A DNA stretch of 64,000 bases from Rhizobium sp. GN54 (GCF_021026345.1 NZ_JAJNCZ010000001.1:992001-1056000); one strand, 5' to 3'; shown: positions 42,327 to 53,930, counted from the stretch's first letter. Made by a program: numbers and translations. The notes: generated by a model not told the origin, from the sequence alone.

Positions 42327-42683
42327 ATGGGAATGGCGCACTACCGCGGCAGTTGCCAGTGCGGCGCTGTCTCTTTCGAGGCCGATGTCGATCTCGACAG
42401 GACGATCGTCTGCAACTGCTCGCGCTGCAAGCGGCTCGGCTCCGTGCTTGCGTTCACGGCGCGCGAGGCGTTCACGCTGAAGTCGGGCGAGGAGAACCTG
42501 TCGGAGTATCTCTTCAACAACAGGACGGTGCATCACCTCTTCTGCAAGACCTGCGGCATCCAGGGCTTCGCCTATGGCGACAAGCCGGACGGCGCGTCCA
42601 TGGTCGCGATCAACGTCAATTGCCTGGAAGGCGTGAACCCCCGCGCGCTTGCCTCCCACGCCCATGACGGCGCATCGGCGTGA
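42327..42683 (+). CDS. GFA-family (Mss4-like fold) zinc protein
   Basis: A 118-residue protein of the glutathione-dependent formaldehyde-activating enzyme family. Zinc-binding cysteines are visible in GSCQCGAVSFEA, CNCSRCKRLGSV and FCKTCGIQGFAYG. Family members include enzymes and many proteins of unknown role, so formaldehyde chemistry should not be assumed. RBS GGGAGG precedes the ATG. It sits inside the urease operon between ureB and the LprI-like gene; no urease role is established here. Confidence 0.88.
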   Translation: MGMAHYRGSCQCGAVSFEADVDLDRTIVCNCSRCKRLGSVLAFTAREAFTLKSGEENLSEYLFNNRTVHHLFCKTCGIQGFAYGDKPDGASMVAINVNCLEGVNPRALASHAHDGASA

Positions 42684-42707
42684 GCGTCGCATGAAGGGAG
42701 GAAGGCG

Positions 42708-43136
42708 ATGACGAAGGCCGGAATTCTGACGATGCTGTGCGGCTGCGTCCTTTTGATGGACGCCCCGGCCTCGGGCGGGGACGCACTGCCGGCCGACTGC
42801 AATGACGCCATGACGCAGATGGACATGAACGCCTGCGCGGCCGCCGACTACGAGAAGGCGGACAAGGCCCTGAACGCGCGGTGGCTGGCGACGAAAAAGG
42901 CCGCGGCCGCATGGGACCGTCGCGCCAGGTCTGAAGAGCAGCCGCGCGGCGCCGAGGACCACCTGCTGAAGGCCCAGCGCGCCTGGCTCGCCTATCGCGA
43001 CAGCCAGTGCGCGGCGGAGGGCTTCACGGTCGGGGGCGGATCGATGCAGCCGATGGTCGTCTCCGCCTGCCTGGCGGACCTGACCCGCAAGCGGACCGAG
43101 GAACTCGCGACGCTTGCGGACAGCTTCGGGAACTGA
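42708..43136 (+). CDS. Secreted LprI-like (DUF1311) protein
   Basis: A 142-residue protein with a signal peptide (hydrophobic residues 5-20, containing a Cys but no clear lipobox). The mature part matches the LprI N-terminal/DUF1311 pattern: ADCNDAMTQMDMNACAAADY, then ALNARW, and LLKAQRAWLAYRDSQCAAEG. Four cysteines of the mature domain can form two disulfides. Some family members inhibit lysozyme, but most are uncharacterised. It lies in the urease operon. Confidence 0.85.
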   Translation: MTKAGILTMLCGCVLLMDAPASGGDALPADCNDAMTQMDMNACAAADYEKADKALNARWLATKKAAAAWDRRARSEEQPRGAEDHLLKAQRAWLAYRDSQCAAEGFTVGGGSMQPMVVSACLADLTRKRTEELATLADSFGN

Positions 43137-43149
43137 CGGGCGGGACGGG

Positions 43150-43797
43150 ATGGGGCGGCGCATCGTGATCGTGGGAAACGGACAGGTGGCGGAGGGCGCG
43201 GACGCAGTGATCGACGCTGCCGATTTCGTCGTCCGTTTCAACCTGAGCCGCAATACCGGGCAGTCGGGCACGCGCACCGATGCGGTCGCCGTCTGCAACA
43301 CCGGGCGTCCGGCAAACGAGATGCTGGATGGTCCCGAATGGCGCGAGAGCGCCCCGGTCCTGGCCAGCCGCGAGATCTGGTCGGTGCGGGACCCGGAGAA
43401 GTTCGCGCGCCTGCGTCCGCAACTGGCCGTGACCCATCCCGAACTCGACGACTTCTGCGACGACCGCACCGATGATTTTGCCCGGTTCGCGGCCGCAAGC
43501 GGCAAGCGGCACCGGATCGTTCCCGCAGCCGCGCACGAGGCGGCCGATGCCGCGCTGGCGGCACATTCGCCCGGCGCCTACGTGGTGCCGAGCAGCGGCC
43601 TCGTCACGCTGTTTCATGTCCTCTCCGCAACCGAATTTTCCGGCTCGGAGGTCGTGCTCGCCGGTTTCGGCCACGAGGGCTGGGACGGTCATCCCTTCGC
43701 CGCCGAGCGCCGCCTCGTCGCCGGCCTCGCCGCCGAGGGGCGCCTGCGCCTCCTGGCCACCTCTTCGCCTTCGCTCTCTCCCTCCCAAGGAGCCTGA
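43150..43797 (+). CDS. Urease-operon accessory ORF resembling GT29 sialyltransferases
   Basis: A 215-residue protein without signal peptide or membrane span. Its N-terminus, RRIVIVGNGQVAEGADAVID then AADFVVRFNLSRN and SGTRTDAVAVCNTG, follows the large sialylmotif pattern of GT29-like proteins (VGNG... D..D.V.RFN). A later segment, GAYVVPSSGLVTLFHVL, matches the small motif region, and GFGHEGWDGHPF matches the end. Genes at this place in rhizobial urease clusters are usually labelled urease operon accessory protein. Enzymatic activity is unknown. ATG 43150 follows GGGACGGG; the stop is three bases before ureC. Confidence 0.8.
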   Translation: MGRRIVIVGNGQVAEGADAVIDAADFVVRFNLSRNTGQSGTRTDAVAVCNTGRPANEMLDGPEWRESAPVLASREIWSVRDPEKFARLRPQLAVTHPELDDFCDDRTDDFARFAAASGKRHRIVPAAAHEAADAALAAHSPGAYVVPSSGLVTLFHVLSATEFSGSEVVLAGFGHEGWDGHPFAAERRLVAGLAAEGRLRLLATSSPSLSPSQGA

Positions 43798-43800
43798 TCC

Positions 43801-45510
<1,710 letters not shown>

Positions 45511-45629
45511 GGCGGCTTGCGTTCGTTGTCGCCTGCGGGCGACGGCGTGTACGGTCGCCAGCCTCTGGAAACTGCATCCGCGGGCGCGTAACCTTATCCC
45601 CGACCCATGTCATTCGACCGGAGATTCCC

Positions 45630-46124
45630 ATGCAGCACGTCCATTCCTATCGCCCGGCCGGCGAGGTGTCCGATCCGCCGATGGACACCGTCACCTTGCC
45701 CTCGCACCTGCGCCACCTGCGCCGCAAGGTCCTGCACCTGTCCAATGGCGACATGGTGATGCTCGACCTCAAGGAAGCGGTGCTGTTCCACCACGGCGAC
45801 CGGCTGGTGCTCGACAACGGCGACACGGTCGAAATCCACGCAGCCCCCGAGAAGCTCTTCGCGATCAAGGGCCTCGGCACGCTGCATCTGATCGAACTCG
45901 CCTGGCATCTCGGAAACCGCCACCTTTCGGCGCAGATCGAGGAGACGCGCATCCTCGTGCCGCGCGACCACGTCATCCGCGGCATGCTGGAGGGGCTGGG
46001 GGCGACGGTGGAGGAGGTCGAGGAGCCGTTCCATCCGGCGCGCGGGGCCTATCACGCGTATGGCAGTCACGATCACGGCCACAGTCACGATCACGGGCAC
46101 GGCCATCATCACGCCCATGACTGA
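45630..46124 (+). CDS. ureE: Urease accessory protein UreE (nickel metallochaperone)
   Basis: A 164-residue nickel donor. The N-terminal peptide-binding domain ([20 protein letters not shown]) is followed by the metal-binding domain with [14 protein letters not shown]. The C-terminal tail is His-rich ([18 protein letters not shown]), which stores or funnels nickel. About 119 bases separate it from ureC; no terminator is visible there. It is six bases upstream of ureF. Confidence 0.96.
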   Translation: MQHVHSYRPAGEVSDPPMDTVTLPSHLRHLRRKVLHLSNGDMVMLDLKEAVLFHHGDRLVLDNGDTVEIHAAPEKLFAIKGLGTLHLIELAWHLGNRHLSAQIEETRILVPRDHVIRGMLEGLGATVEEVEEPFHPARGAYHAYGSHDHGHSHDHGHGHHHAHD

Positions 46125-46130
46125 TCCTCG

Positions 46131-46802
46131 ATGAGCGGGGAATTCGATACCCGCGCGCTGCTGCGGCTGATGGCGTGGCTGTCGCCGGCCTTCCCGATCG
46201 GCGGCTTTGCCTGGTCCGGCGGGCTGGAGCGGGCCGTGCACGACGGGCAGGTCGAAGATGCGGCTGGCCTGTCGGGCTGGCTGTCGACACTCCTGCGGCA
46301 TGGTTCGCTCTGGAACGATGCGGTGCTGTTCGCCGAAGCCTGGCGGATGTTTGAAAGCGGCGAGGCCTTGCGGGAGGTCGCGGAACTGGGGCTGGCCCTG
46401 GCCGGCTCGGGGGAGCGGCACGCCGAAACCCTCTCGCTCGGCACGGCCTTCGTTGCGGCGGCGTCGGCCTGGCCGGATCCGGTGTTCGATCGCCTGCCGG
46501 AGGCGGTGAATTTCCCCGTCGCCGTGGGGGCCGTGGCAGCCGCACATGGCGTACCCGTCGACGATGCGCTCGCCGCCTACCTGCACGCCGCGATCTCGCA
46601 GTCCGTCTCGGCCGGAATCCGGCTCGGCGTCTGCGGGCAGGCGGAGGGGGTGGCCATCCTCGCCGCCCTCGAGTACGCACTGGCCGGGACGGCGCAACGC
46701 GCCGGGCGGTCCACGCTCGACGATCTCGGCGGTGCGGCGATCCACGCGGAGATCGCCTCGCTCAAACACGAAACACAGAATTCGCGGCTTTTCCGCTCCT
46801 GA
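46131..46802 (+). CDS. ureF: Urease accessory protein UreF
   Basis: A 223-residue all-helical accessory protein that gates UreG on the UreD-UreF-urease complex. Diagnostic stretches are [49 protein letters not shown] and [15 protein letters not shown]. Length fits the family. ureG starts 43 bases downstream. Confidence 0.95.
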   Translation: MSGEFDTRALLRLMAWLSPAFPIGGFAWSGGLERAVHDGQVEDAAGLSGWLSTLLRHGSLWNDAVLFAEAWRMFESGEALREVAELGLALAGSGERHAETLSLGTAFVAAASAWPDPVFDRLPEAVNFPVAVGAVAAAHGVPVDDALAAYLHAAISQSVSAGIRLGVCGQAEGVAILAALEYALAGTAQRAGRSTLDDLGGAAIHAEIASLKHETQNSRLFRS

Positions 46803-46845
46803 AGGCGGGTCCAAGCGGCGCATCGACCATGGAAAGGAACAGCAA

Positions 46846-47460
46846 ATGAAATCGGCAAACGGCCCCTTGCGCGTCGGCATCGGCGGCCCCGTCGGCTCGG
46901 GCAAGACGGCGTTGACGGAGAAGCTCTGCAAGGCGATGCGCGAGCGTTATTCGGTCGCCGTCGTCACCAACGACATCTATACCCGCGAGGATGCCGAGGC
47001 GCTCGTGCGCATGCAGGCGCTGTCGTCGGACCGCATCATCGGCGTGGAGACCGGCGGCTGCCCGCACACGGCGATCCGCGAGGACGCGACGATCAACCTG
47101 CAGGCGATCGCCGACCTCAACCGGAAATTCCCCGATCTCGACGTCGTCTTCATCGAATCGGGCGGTGACAACCTGGCGGCGACGTTCTCGCCCGACCTCG
47201 CCGACATCACCATCTATGTCATTTCCACCTGCCAGGGCGAGGAGATCCCGCGCAAGGGCGGCCCGGGCATCACCCGCTCCGATCTTCTGGTGATCAACAA
47301 GAAGGACCTCGCCCCCCATGTCGGCGCCGATCTCGACGTGATGGACCGCGACGCCACCCGCATGCGCGACGCCAGGCCGTTCGTCTTCACCGACATGAAG
47401 CGCGGCGAGGGGATCGAGCGGATCGTCGACTTCCTGACGATCGAGGGCGGCCTGGCCTGA
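46846..47460 (+). CDS. ureG: Urease accessory GTPase UreG
   Basis: A 204-residue SIMIBI-class GTPase that drives nickel insertion. The P-loop [18 protein letters not shown], the metal-binding invariant [19 protein letters not shown] (CPH motif), [18 protein letters not shown] and the base motif [12 protein letters not shown] (NKKD) are all present. It ends the urt-ure block; no convincing terminator was seen in the 152 bases before tRNA-Thr. Confidence 0.98.
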   Translation: MKSANGPLRVGIGGPVGSGKTALTEKLCKAMRERYSVAVVTNDIYTREDAEALVRMQALSSDRIIGVETGGCPHTAIREDATINLQAIADLNRKFPDLDVVFIESGGDNLAATFSPDLADITIYVISTCQGEEIPRKGGPGITRSDLLVINKKDLAPHVGADLDVMDRDATRMRDARPFVFTDMKRGEGIERIVDFLTIEGGLA

Positions 47461-47612
47461 GCCGCGCACGACCGGATGGGCGCCGATTCCGGGACCTCCC
47501 TCAAGGGCTGGAACGATCGGACGACAAACAGTGTCCCGCATCGAGCAGGGTTGGAAAAAGTGGGGTAAAAAGAGCGAAAAAATTCAGCAAGATCAATGCT
47601 GGAAAATCGGAG

Positions 47613-47688
<76 letters not shown>

Positions 47689-47741
47689 ACTCGGCACGGA
47701 GTTAGCACATTCCGGCGGGCTGTAAAGCGAAAAAGCGGCCC

Positions 47742-48689
47742 TCAGGTGCTCCAATCGGTCATGGACGGCGATTGCGGGATTGCTTCCTTGCAGAGCTCGA
47801 CGGTGCGGGGCAGAACCTCGGCGAGGTAGTCGATGAGCGCGCGGACGGCGGGCAGCATGCCGTGGCGCGAGGTGAAGGCGGCGTGCATGCTCTGTTCGGG
47901 CGAACTCCACTCGGGCAGCACCGGCACGAGCAAGCCCGCCCGAAAACCGCGTTCGACGATGTTGTCGGGCAGAAGACCGATGCCTACCCCCTCGATCGCG
48001 GCACGCTCCAGCATGCCGAACTCCACGGAGGAGAGGGTGGGGATATGGGCGATGTCGCAGACCTCGCCGGCCGCGTTCATGAGCGACCAGACAGCCCGGC
48101 CGGTATGCTCCTGTATGGCGAGCGTCGGCAGTTTCGGGAGGTCTTCCAGCACGATCGGCCCGTGCGCGGCAACGAAGGAAGGGCTCGCCGCCAGGAACTG
48201 GCGCGTGCTGGTGAACTTGCGGACGACGACCGACTGGTCGCCGTCATAGCTCTCCCGCACCCTGAGGGCGACGTCGATCCGCTCCTCGATCAGGTCGACC
48301 GGCCGGTTGGTCATCACGACGGCGAGCCGGACTTGCGGATAGCGCTTCAGGAAGGTCGGCAGGATGTGGGCCATCATCGGGGCGAAGCCCGGCGGCATCG
48401 ACAGGCGGATCGGCCCCGCCGGTTCCGACTTGGCGGCGGCGACGATCGTTTCCGCTTCGTCGACGCCGGCAAGGATCGTCTCGCAGCGCTCGTAGAAGGT
48501 CTGGCCGATGTCGGTGACCCTGAGCTTGCGGGTGGAGCGTTCCAGCAGGCGCACGCCGAGCCGGTCTTCCAGCTGCGCGACGCGCTTGGAGATCTTCGAT
48601 TTCGGCACGCCGAGCGCGGTGGCGGCGGCGGTGAAACCCTTGTTCTTCACCACCGCGGCGAACAGGGCGAGATCGTTGAGGTCTTGCAT
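47742..48689 (-). CDS. LysR-family transcriptional regulator
   Basis: A 315-residue regulator. The N-terminal HTH reads LALFAAVVKNKGFTAAATAL and GVPKSKISKRVAQLEDRLG, followed by VRLLERSTRKLRVTDIGQTF, a pattern of the CrgA/AaeR-like LysR subgroup. The C-terminal substrate-binding domain has IRLSMPPGFAPMMAHILP and VDLIEERIDVALRVRE. It is divergent from an azoreductase gene 139 bases away, with two palindromes in between, so it most likely regulates that gene. ATG 48689 is chosen over TTG 48695. Confidence 0.93.
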   Translation of the reverse strand: MQDLNDLALFAAVVKNKGFTAAATALGVPKSKISKRVAQLEDRLGVRLLERSTRKLRVTDIGQTFYERCETILAGVDEAETIVAAAKSEPAGPIRLSMPPGFAPMMAHILPTFLKRYPQVRLAVVMTNRPVDLIEERIDVALRVRESYDGDQSVVVRKFTSTRQFLAASPSFVAAHGPIVLEDLPKLPTLAIQEHTGRAVWSLMNAAGEVCDIAHIPTLSSVEFGMLERAAIEGVGIGLLPDNIVERGFRAGLLVPVLPEWSSPEQSMHAAFTSRHGMLPAVRALIDYLAEVLPRTVELCKEAIPQSPSMTDWST

Positions 48690-48724
48690 GGCCAAACTCC
48701 AGGGCGCCTTCGATTTCCTCTTAT

Positions 48725-48806
48725 TGTTTCCCTCAGGAAACAGTCAATTGAAAATTGGCCGGCTAATCCTTCGATTGTTTTCAGGACATATAGTTTCCAA
48801 CGAAAC
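48725..48806. promoter_or_regulatory. Two GTTTC...GAAAC palindromes between the LysR and azoreductase genes
   Basis: TGTTTCC-CTCA-GGAAACA (48725-48742) and GTTTC-CAAC-GAAAC (48793-48806) share the GTTTC/GAAAC half-sites. The first is a 7-bp perfect inverted repeat next to the LysR start; the second is 23 bases before the azoreductase ATG. They are likely operators for the LysR protein. Confidence 0.5.
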
Positions 48807-48828
48807 GCATTTTCAGAGGTACCACACC

Positions 48829-49452
48829 ATGAACGTCCTCCACATCGACTCCGGCATCCTCGGCGACCACTCCGTCTCCCGCCGCCTGACCGCAGCGATC
48901 GCAGCCCAGGTCAGGGCCGATCAGCCCGATGCCACGATCACCTACCGCGACCTCGTCGCCGACGCACTTCCGCACCTGACCGGCGCCCACCTGATGGCTG
49001 CCAATGCCAAGCCGGAAGAACTCGACAGCAAGGTTGCCGACGACGTCGCCACCAGCGCAGCCGTGCTCGAGGAGTTCCTGGCCGCCGATACCGTCATCGT
49101 CGGCGCGCCGATGTACAATTTCTCGCTGCCGAGCCAGTTGAAGGCCTGGATCGACCGCATCGCGGTCGCCGGCAAGACCTTCCGCTACGGTGAGAACGGT
49201 GCCGAAGGCCTCGCCAAGGGCAAGAAGGTGATCGTCGTCTCCACGCGCGGCGGCCACTACAGCTCCGGCCCGGCAGCGATCATGGATCATCAGGAGAGCT
49301 ACCTGACCGCCGTCTTCGGCTTCCTCGGCATCACCGACGTCGAGTTCGTCCGCGCCGAAGGCCTGAACCTCGGCGACGTCTCCAAGGCGTCGGCGATCTC
49401 CGAGGCCGAGCGCAACATCACCGGTCTCGGCAAGCTGCAGCTCGCAAGCTAA
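48829..49452 (+). CDS. azoR: FMN-dependent NADH-azoreductase
   Basis: A 207-residue flavodoxin-fold quinone/azo reductase. It shows HIDSGILGDHSVSRRLTAAI for FMN phosphate binding, GAPMYNFSLPSQLKAWIDRI, the FRYGENGAEGLAKGKKVIVV stretch, and STRGGHYSSGP near the isoalloxazine ring. Such enzymes probably serve in quinone detoxification and thiol or oxidative stress. It is divergently transcribed from a LysR regulator and ends with a terminator. Confidence 0.95.
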   Translation: MNVLHIDSGILGDHSVSRRLTAAIAAQVRADQPDATITYRDLVADALPHLTGAHLMAANAKPEELDSKVADDVATSAAVLEEFLAADTVIVGAPMYNFSLPSQLKAWIDRIAVAGKTFRYGENGAEGLAKGKKVIVVSTRGGHYSSGPAAIMDHQESYLTAVFGFLGITDVEFVRAEGLNLGDVSKASAISEAERNITGLGKLQLAS

Positions 49453-49474
49453 ACCGCCGTCCCTGAACAACCGA

Positions 49475-49510
49475 AAGCCCGTCGGGATCTCCCCCGGCGG
49501 GCTTCGTTTG
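49475..49510 (+). terminator. Terminator of azoR
   Basis: AAGCCCGTCGGG / CCCGGCGGGCTT (49475-49486 and 49493-49504, one G-T pair) with a 6-base loop and CGTTTG after it, 22 bases past the stop. Confidence 0.7.
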
Positions 49511-49654
49511 TCGGCACACGCGCCAGGGCCGGATCGTGCTAGCTGCCGAATCGCGATCCGGCCGGCATCGCGATCGGTGCTCGACAGGCGGAAATATCGG
49601 TCTAGACTCCACCGACATGCCAGGAAGCAGGCCAGGGAACAGGGGAGATCGCCG

Positions 49655-49930
49655 ATGCGCCTCTTGTCTTGCATGCTGCTCGGTGCGGCTGTCCTGATCG
49701 TGCCGGCATGGGCTGCGGCCGGGCCGCCCGATGCCCGTTGCACCTGCCGCAATCGCGACGGAATCAGGCATGCGCTCGGCGCAGTCGTCTGTCTCAGCGT
49801 CGACGGGCGCAAGTATCTCGCCCGATGCGAGATGGTGCTGAACGTCACCAGCTGGCAGAAGGTGCAGGACGGCTGCCCGGTGGCGGCAAGGGTCGGTCCG
49901 CTTCCTTCGATGCCCTACGACGTACAATGA
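49655..49930 (+). CDS. Small Cys-containing secreted protein of unknown function
   Basis: A 91-residue protein. The signal peptide (about residues 1-21, ending WAAA) is followed by a mature part of about 70 residues with five cysteines (DARCTCRN, VVCLSVDG, LARCEMVL, DGCPVA), which suggests a disulfide-bonded periplasmic or secreted domain. No family was recognised. ATG 49655 is preceded by GGGGAGAT; the frame is open upstream to 49508 but lacks a start signal there. Confidence 0.7.
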   Translation: MRLLSCMLLGAAVLIVPAWAAAGPPDARCTCRNRDGIRHALGAVVCLSVDGRKYLARCEMVLNVTSWQKVQDGCPVAARVGPLPSMPYDVQ

Positions 49931-50018
49931 CCGAAGAGCCTCTGCCGCAGCCTCTACCTCAGTCGCTTCGGCTCGCGGGACCTTTCCGGAGAGTGTTCCG
50001 CTTGTGCCCCGCTCGCTT

Positions 50019-50894
50019 CTACCGGGCCAGGTACTGGCGCGCGGCATAGAGCGCGACGGCCGCCGCATTGGAGACGTTCAGAGACTTGATCGCGCCGGGC
50101 ATGTCGAGGCGGGCGAGCGCCTTGCAGGTTGCCCGGGTCTTCTGCCGCAGGCCCTTGCCCTCCGATCCCAGCACCAGCGCCACCTTCTCGCCCGCCAGCG
50201 TCGCCTCGAAGGGCTCCGGGCCCTCCGAATCGAGCCCGACCGAATAGAAGCCGTGCGAATGCAGTTCCTCGAGTGCGTCGGCGAGGTTGGTGATCTGGAT
50301 ATAGGGGATGAGCTCGAGCGCGCCGGAGGCGGATTTCGCCAGCACGCCCGATTCGGTCGGCGAATGCCGCATGGTGGTGATCACGGCGCCGGCGCCGAAG
50401 GCGACGGCGGTACGCAGGATCGCCCCGACATTGTGCGGGTCCGTGACTTGGTCCAGCACCAGGATCAGCGGGCTTTCCTTCAGGGCTCCGAGCCTGCGCA
50501 CGGGCAGCGGCCGCGTCTCCAGCATCACGCCCTGGTGGATCGCATCCGGCCCGAGCACCCTGTCGATATCGGACGGCAGCACGGTGTCGACCGGGTAGGG
50601 CAGGGTGGACGGATCGGGCAGGTCCAGTCGCTGCGCGGCGTTTTTGGTGACCGACAGCCTGATGACCTGCCGCTCGGGATTGTCCAGCGCCGCGCGCACC
50701 GTATGCAGCCCGTAGAGCAGCACCTGGTCGGGGACGAGCGACGGCGCCTTCCAGTCCTCCGCCTGCCTGTGGCGGCGGTCGGCCTTCGGCGTCGGAATTT
50801 CGCCGCGCTCGCGCCGCTGGTCGCGGTGCGCCCGGCGCAGCTTGGCGTAATGGGTATCCTTGGCGTTCTTGCCGCCTGCATCGTCCTTGCTCAT
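50019..50894 (-). CDS. rlmB: TrmH-family 23S rRNA 2'-O-methyltransferase (RlmB-like)
   Basis: A 291-residue SPOUT methyltransferase. A basic N-terminal extension (RRAHRDQRRERGEIPTPK) precedes the L30e-like substrate-binding domain (LLYGLHTVRAALDNPER). The knotted catalytic domain then shows LILVLDQVTDPHNVGAILRT, VALVLGSEGKGLR and SLNVSNAAAVALY, the three TrmH motifs. RlmB methylates G2251 of 23S rRNA in E. coli; the same target is likely here but unproved. Confidence 0.92.
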   Translation of the reverse strand: MSKDDAGGKNAKDTHYAKLRRAHRDQRRERGEIPTPKADRRHRQAEDWKAPSLVPDQVLLYGLHTVRAALDNPERQVIRLSVTKNAAQRLDLPDPSTLPYPVDTVLPSDIDRVLGPDAIHQGVMLETRPLPVRRLGALKESPLILVLDQVTDPHNVGAILRTAVAFGAGAVITTMRHSPTESGVLAKSASGALELIPYIQITNLADALEELHSHGFYSVGLDSEGPEPFEATLAGEKVALVLGSEGKGLRQKTRATCKALARLDMPGAIKSLNVSNAAAVALYAARQYLAR

Positions 50895-50993
50895 GCCGCC
50901 TTATAGCCCCCGGCGCGAAATCCGCAAATCCAATGATCGCGGCGGTCGCGCCGGAGCCGTCGTATTTTTCCCAACTTTTTCCAAAGGGCCGTG

Positions 50994-51024
50994 TTGACAG
51001 GAAGAAACGGGCCGGTCATATACC
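50994..51024 (+). promoter_or_regulatory. Likely promoter of the tRNA-Tyr/tRNA-Gly unit
   Basis: TTGACA (50994-50999) and TATACC (51019-51024) with a 19-base spacer; ATATAC one base earlier gives 18. It is about 85 bases before tRNA-Tyr, in a gap with no gene. Confidence 0.5.
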
Positions 51025-51109
51025 CGGCGCAGACCGAAAGGGCGCCTCGCTTCGGCAGAAAACGCGCTTCGTTCTGAAATGCTTGGTCGCTTGATCCCGA
51101 CAGAAAAAT

Positions 51110-51194
51110 GGAGGGATGCCCGAGTGGTTAAAGGGGACGGACTGTAAATCCGTTGGCTCAGCCTACGTTGGTTCAAATCCAACTCCCTCCACCA
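51110..51194 (+). tRNA. tRNA-Tyr (anticodon GTA)
   Basis: A class II tRNA of 85 nt: acceptor GGAGGGA / TCCCTCC, anticodon arm ACGGA-CTGTAAA-TCCGT with GTA, a long variable arm (GGCTCAGCC), T arm GTTGGTTCAAATCCAAC and encoded CCA. Confidence 0.98.
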
Positions 51195-51218
51195 TTCTGT
51201 TGGTACGGATCGAACGCC

Positions 51219-51292
51219 GCGGGTATAGCTCAATGGTAGAGCAGCAGCCTTCCAAGCTGAATACGCGGGTTCGATTCCCGCTACCCGCTCCA
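51219..51292 (+). tRNA. tRNA-Gly (anticodon TCC)
   Basis: 74 nt: acceptor GCGGGTA / TACCCGC, anticodon arm CAGCC-TTCCAA-GCTG with TCC, T arm GCGGGTTCGATTCCCGC and encoded CCA. It follows tRNA-Tyr by 24 bases, as in the ancestral tRNA-tuf operon. Confidence 0.98.
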
Positions 51293-51405
51293 GTCTTTTC
51301 AATCGCATAGCTATACCGCGTGTCACGATCTCGTCAGCACGCTGCACGTCGTTCCAGATGCGCTCCCTGGCGAGACGCATCCGCCTTGGCGGCGTCGCGT
51401 TCTTC

Positions 51406-52335
51406 TCAGGCCGAGTCCATTTCGCGCAGGGCGGCGGCCAGCGCTTTCGCCGCCGGCAGTTGCCGCGTCTGCATTTCCGCCTGGAGCCAGCCGAAATGCA
51501 CCATGCGGATCTCCACCGGCACCTTCTCGAGGCCCAGCCCGATGGCGGCGGCCAGGCGGTGCTTGCCCGAGGTGTGGCGGACGAGCCGCCCGTCCTTGTC
51601 GATCGCCACGCCGATGTCGCGCTCCACGAAGTCCAGCCAGAACGAGCGCGCCCGACGCGGCTGCTGGCCGCTGCTCGCCGCGCGCTGGAAGCGGTTACGC
51701 GGTAGGATGCCGGTGCGATCGATGTTGTCGATCAGGTCGGCATAGTAGCGGAAATAGGCGTCGAGCTTGCCCACGGTGTCGATCGGCCGGCCGTTGCGCC
51801 GTGGCGGCTGGCCCTCGGCGATCTGGCGCAGGTAGGTCCGGTAGCGCTTGCCGTCGCGGAAATTGTCCCGCGTCCGGCAGATCTCGACGATCTCGCGATG
51901 CGCCGGCGAGCGCCGCAGCGGCGACAGCCGCTCCTGCCAGTCCCCGGCGTCGAGGAAGCTCTCGCCGATCCAGTGCCATCCGTCGGCATCGACATATTTT
52001 TCGTCGAGCCGGTGGGTCAGGATCCGCGGATCGATCTGAAGAAACAGGCTGCCGCCGAAATGTGCTGCCGCCTGCCGTGGCGATACCGCCCGCCCGCCGC
52101 GCTGCGCCAGTTGCGCGACGGCCCGGTCGAACCGCTGCGGAAAGGCGAACCAGGCGGCGACCGACGGCAGGAAGAGATGGTCGAGCGCCTGCGCCATGAG
52201 CCCGGGACGGAGGTGGCGGGTCGAGGGCGCTGACCCGGCCGCGGCCGGACGAGCCGACCCGGTCGCCCGATGCTCGCCCCCGGACCCGGCCGGTGAAGGC
52301 GGAATCACGCGAGATCTCGTATCTGCAGAATCCAT
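51406..52335 (-). CDS. Protein with ParB-like C-terminal domain, function unknown
   Basis: A 309-residue soluble protein. A Pro/Ala/Gly-rich, probably disordered N-terminus (about 45 residues) leads into a helical region with LFLPSVAAWFAFPQRFDRAV. The C-terminal part contains IDKDGRLVRHTSGKHRLAAA then IGLGLEKVPVEIRMVH. This resembles the GxHRLxAAxxLGxxxVPV core of ParB/Srx-like nuclease domains. No helix-turn-helix was recognised, so it is not a chromosome-partitioning ParB. Starts at 52335, 52371 and 52200 are all possible, and none has a good RBS. It lies opposite to and between tRNA-Gly and tuf. Confidence 0.65.
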   Translation of the reverse strand: MDSADTRSRVIPPSPAGSGGEHRATGSARPAAAGSAPSTRHLRPGLMAQALDHLFLPSVAAWFAFPQRFDRAVAQLAQRGGRAVSPRQAAAHFGGSLFLQIDPRILTHRLDEKYVDADGWHWIGESFLDAGDWQERLSPLRRSPAHREIVEICRTRDNFRDGKRYRTYLRQIAEGQPPRRNGRPIDTVGKLDAYFRYYADLIDNIDRTGILPRNRFQRAASSGQQPRRARSFWLDFVERDIGVAIDKDGRLVRHTSGKHRLAAAIGLGLEKVPVEIRMVHFGWLQAEMQTRQLPAAKALAAALREMDSA

Positions 52336-52676
52336 GGGTGGAAGTGTCCCATGGGAGCCTGATGGCCGCAACCGGCGATTTAGCCGTCAGGCGACCGCTG
52401 CGGTCCGGAGCGGTACGGCCGGATGGCCATGAACCTGTTTTTGAGAGCCAGGATGAACAAGCGGCGGCAACTGAGCGCGTTCTATGCGGAAATGCGGGGC
52501 AAAGCGGTGCTCGGAAGGCTGGCTGGATGAACGCCAGGAGGTGTCCGGCTGTGGCGGTCGACGGCTGCCGGTTGCCGATGGATTTAGCGCTTGCGCATTC
52601 CTTGCGAAAGCCTTAAACGGCTGCCAAACCGGGAAGGGCCGGTTAAGCCCAAAGTTCGTTCACAGGAAGAATAGAC
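52336..52676. other. 341-bp gap containing the tuf promoter region
   Basis: No gene was seen. A weak promoter match TTGCGC (52591-52596), 17-base spacer, TAAACG (52614-52619) lies 63 bases before tuf; the tuf RBS AGGAAGAA (52663-52670) is clear. The rest holds nothing recognisable. Confidence 0.45.
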
Positions 52677-53852
<1,176 letters not shown>

Positions 53853-53930
53853 TCTCGACGGGGCGACGAGGGCGAAAGCTGCCGACGGCGAAGAAGTGGG
53901 GCAAATGGCGCGCAAGCGCGATTTGCCCGC

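Noticed and set aside
51406-52335. Integrase or prophage remnant at tRNA-Gly
   Set aside because: The gene has no recombinase motif, and no duplicated tRNA 3' end was seen nearby.
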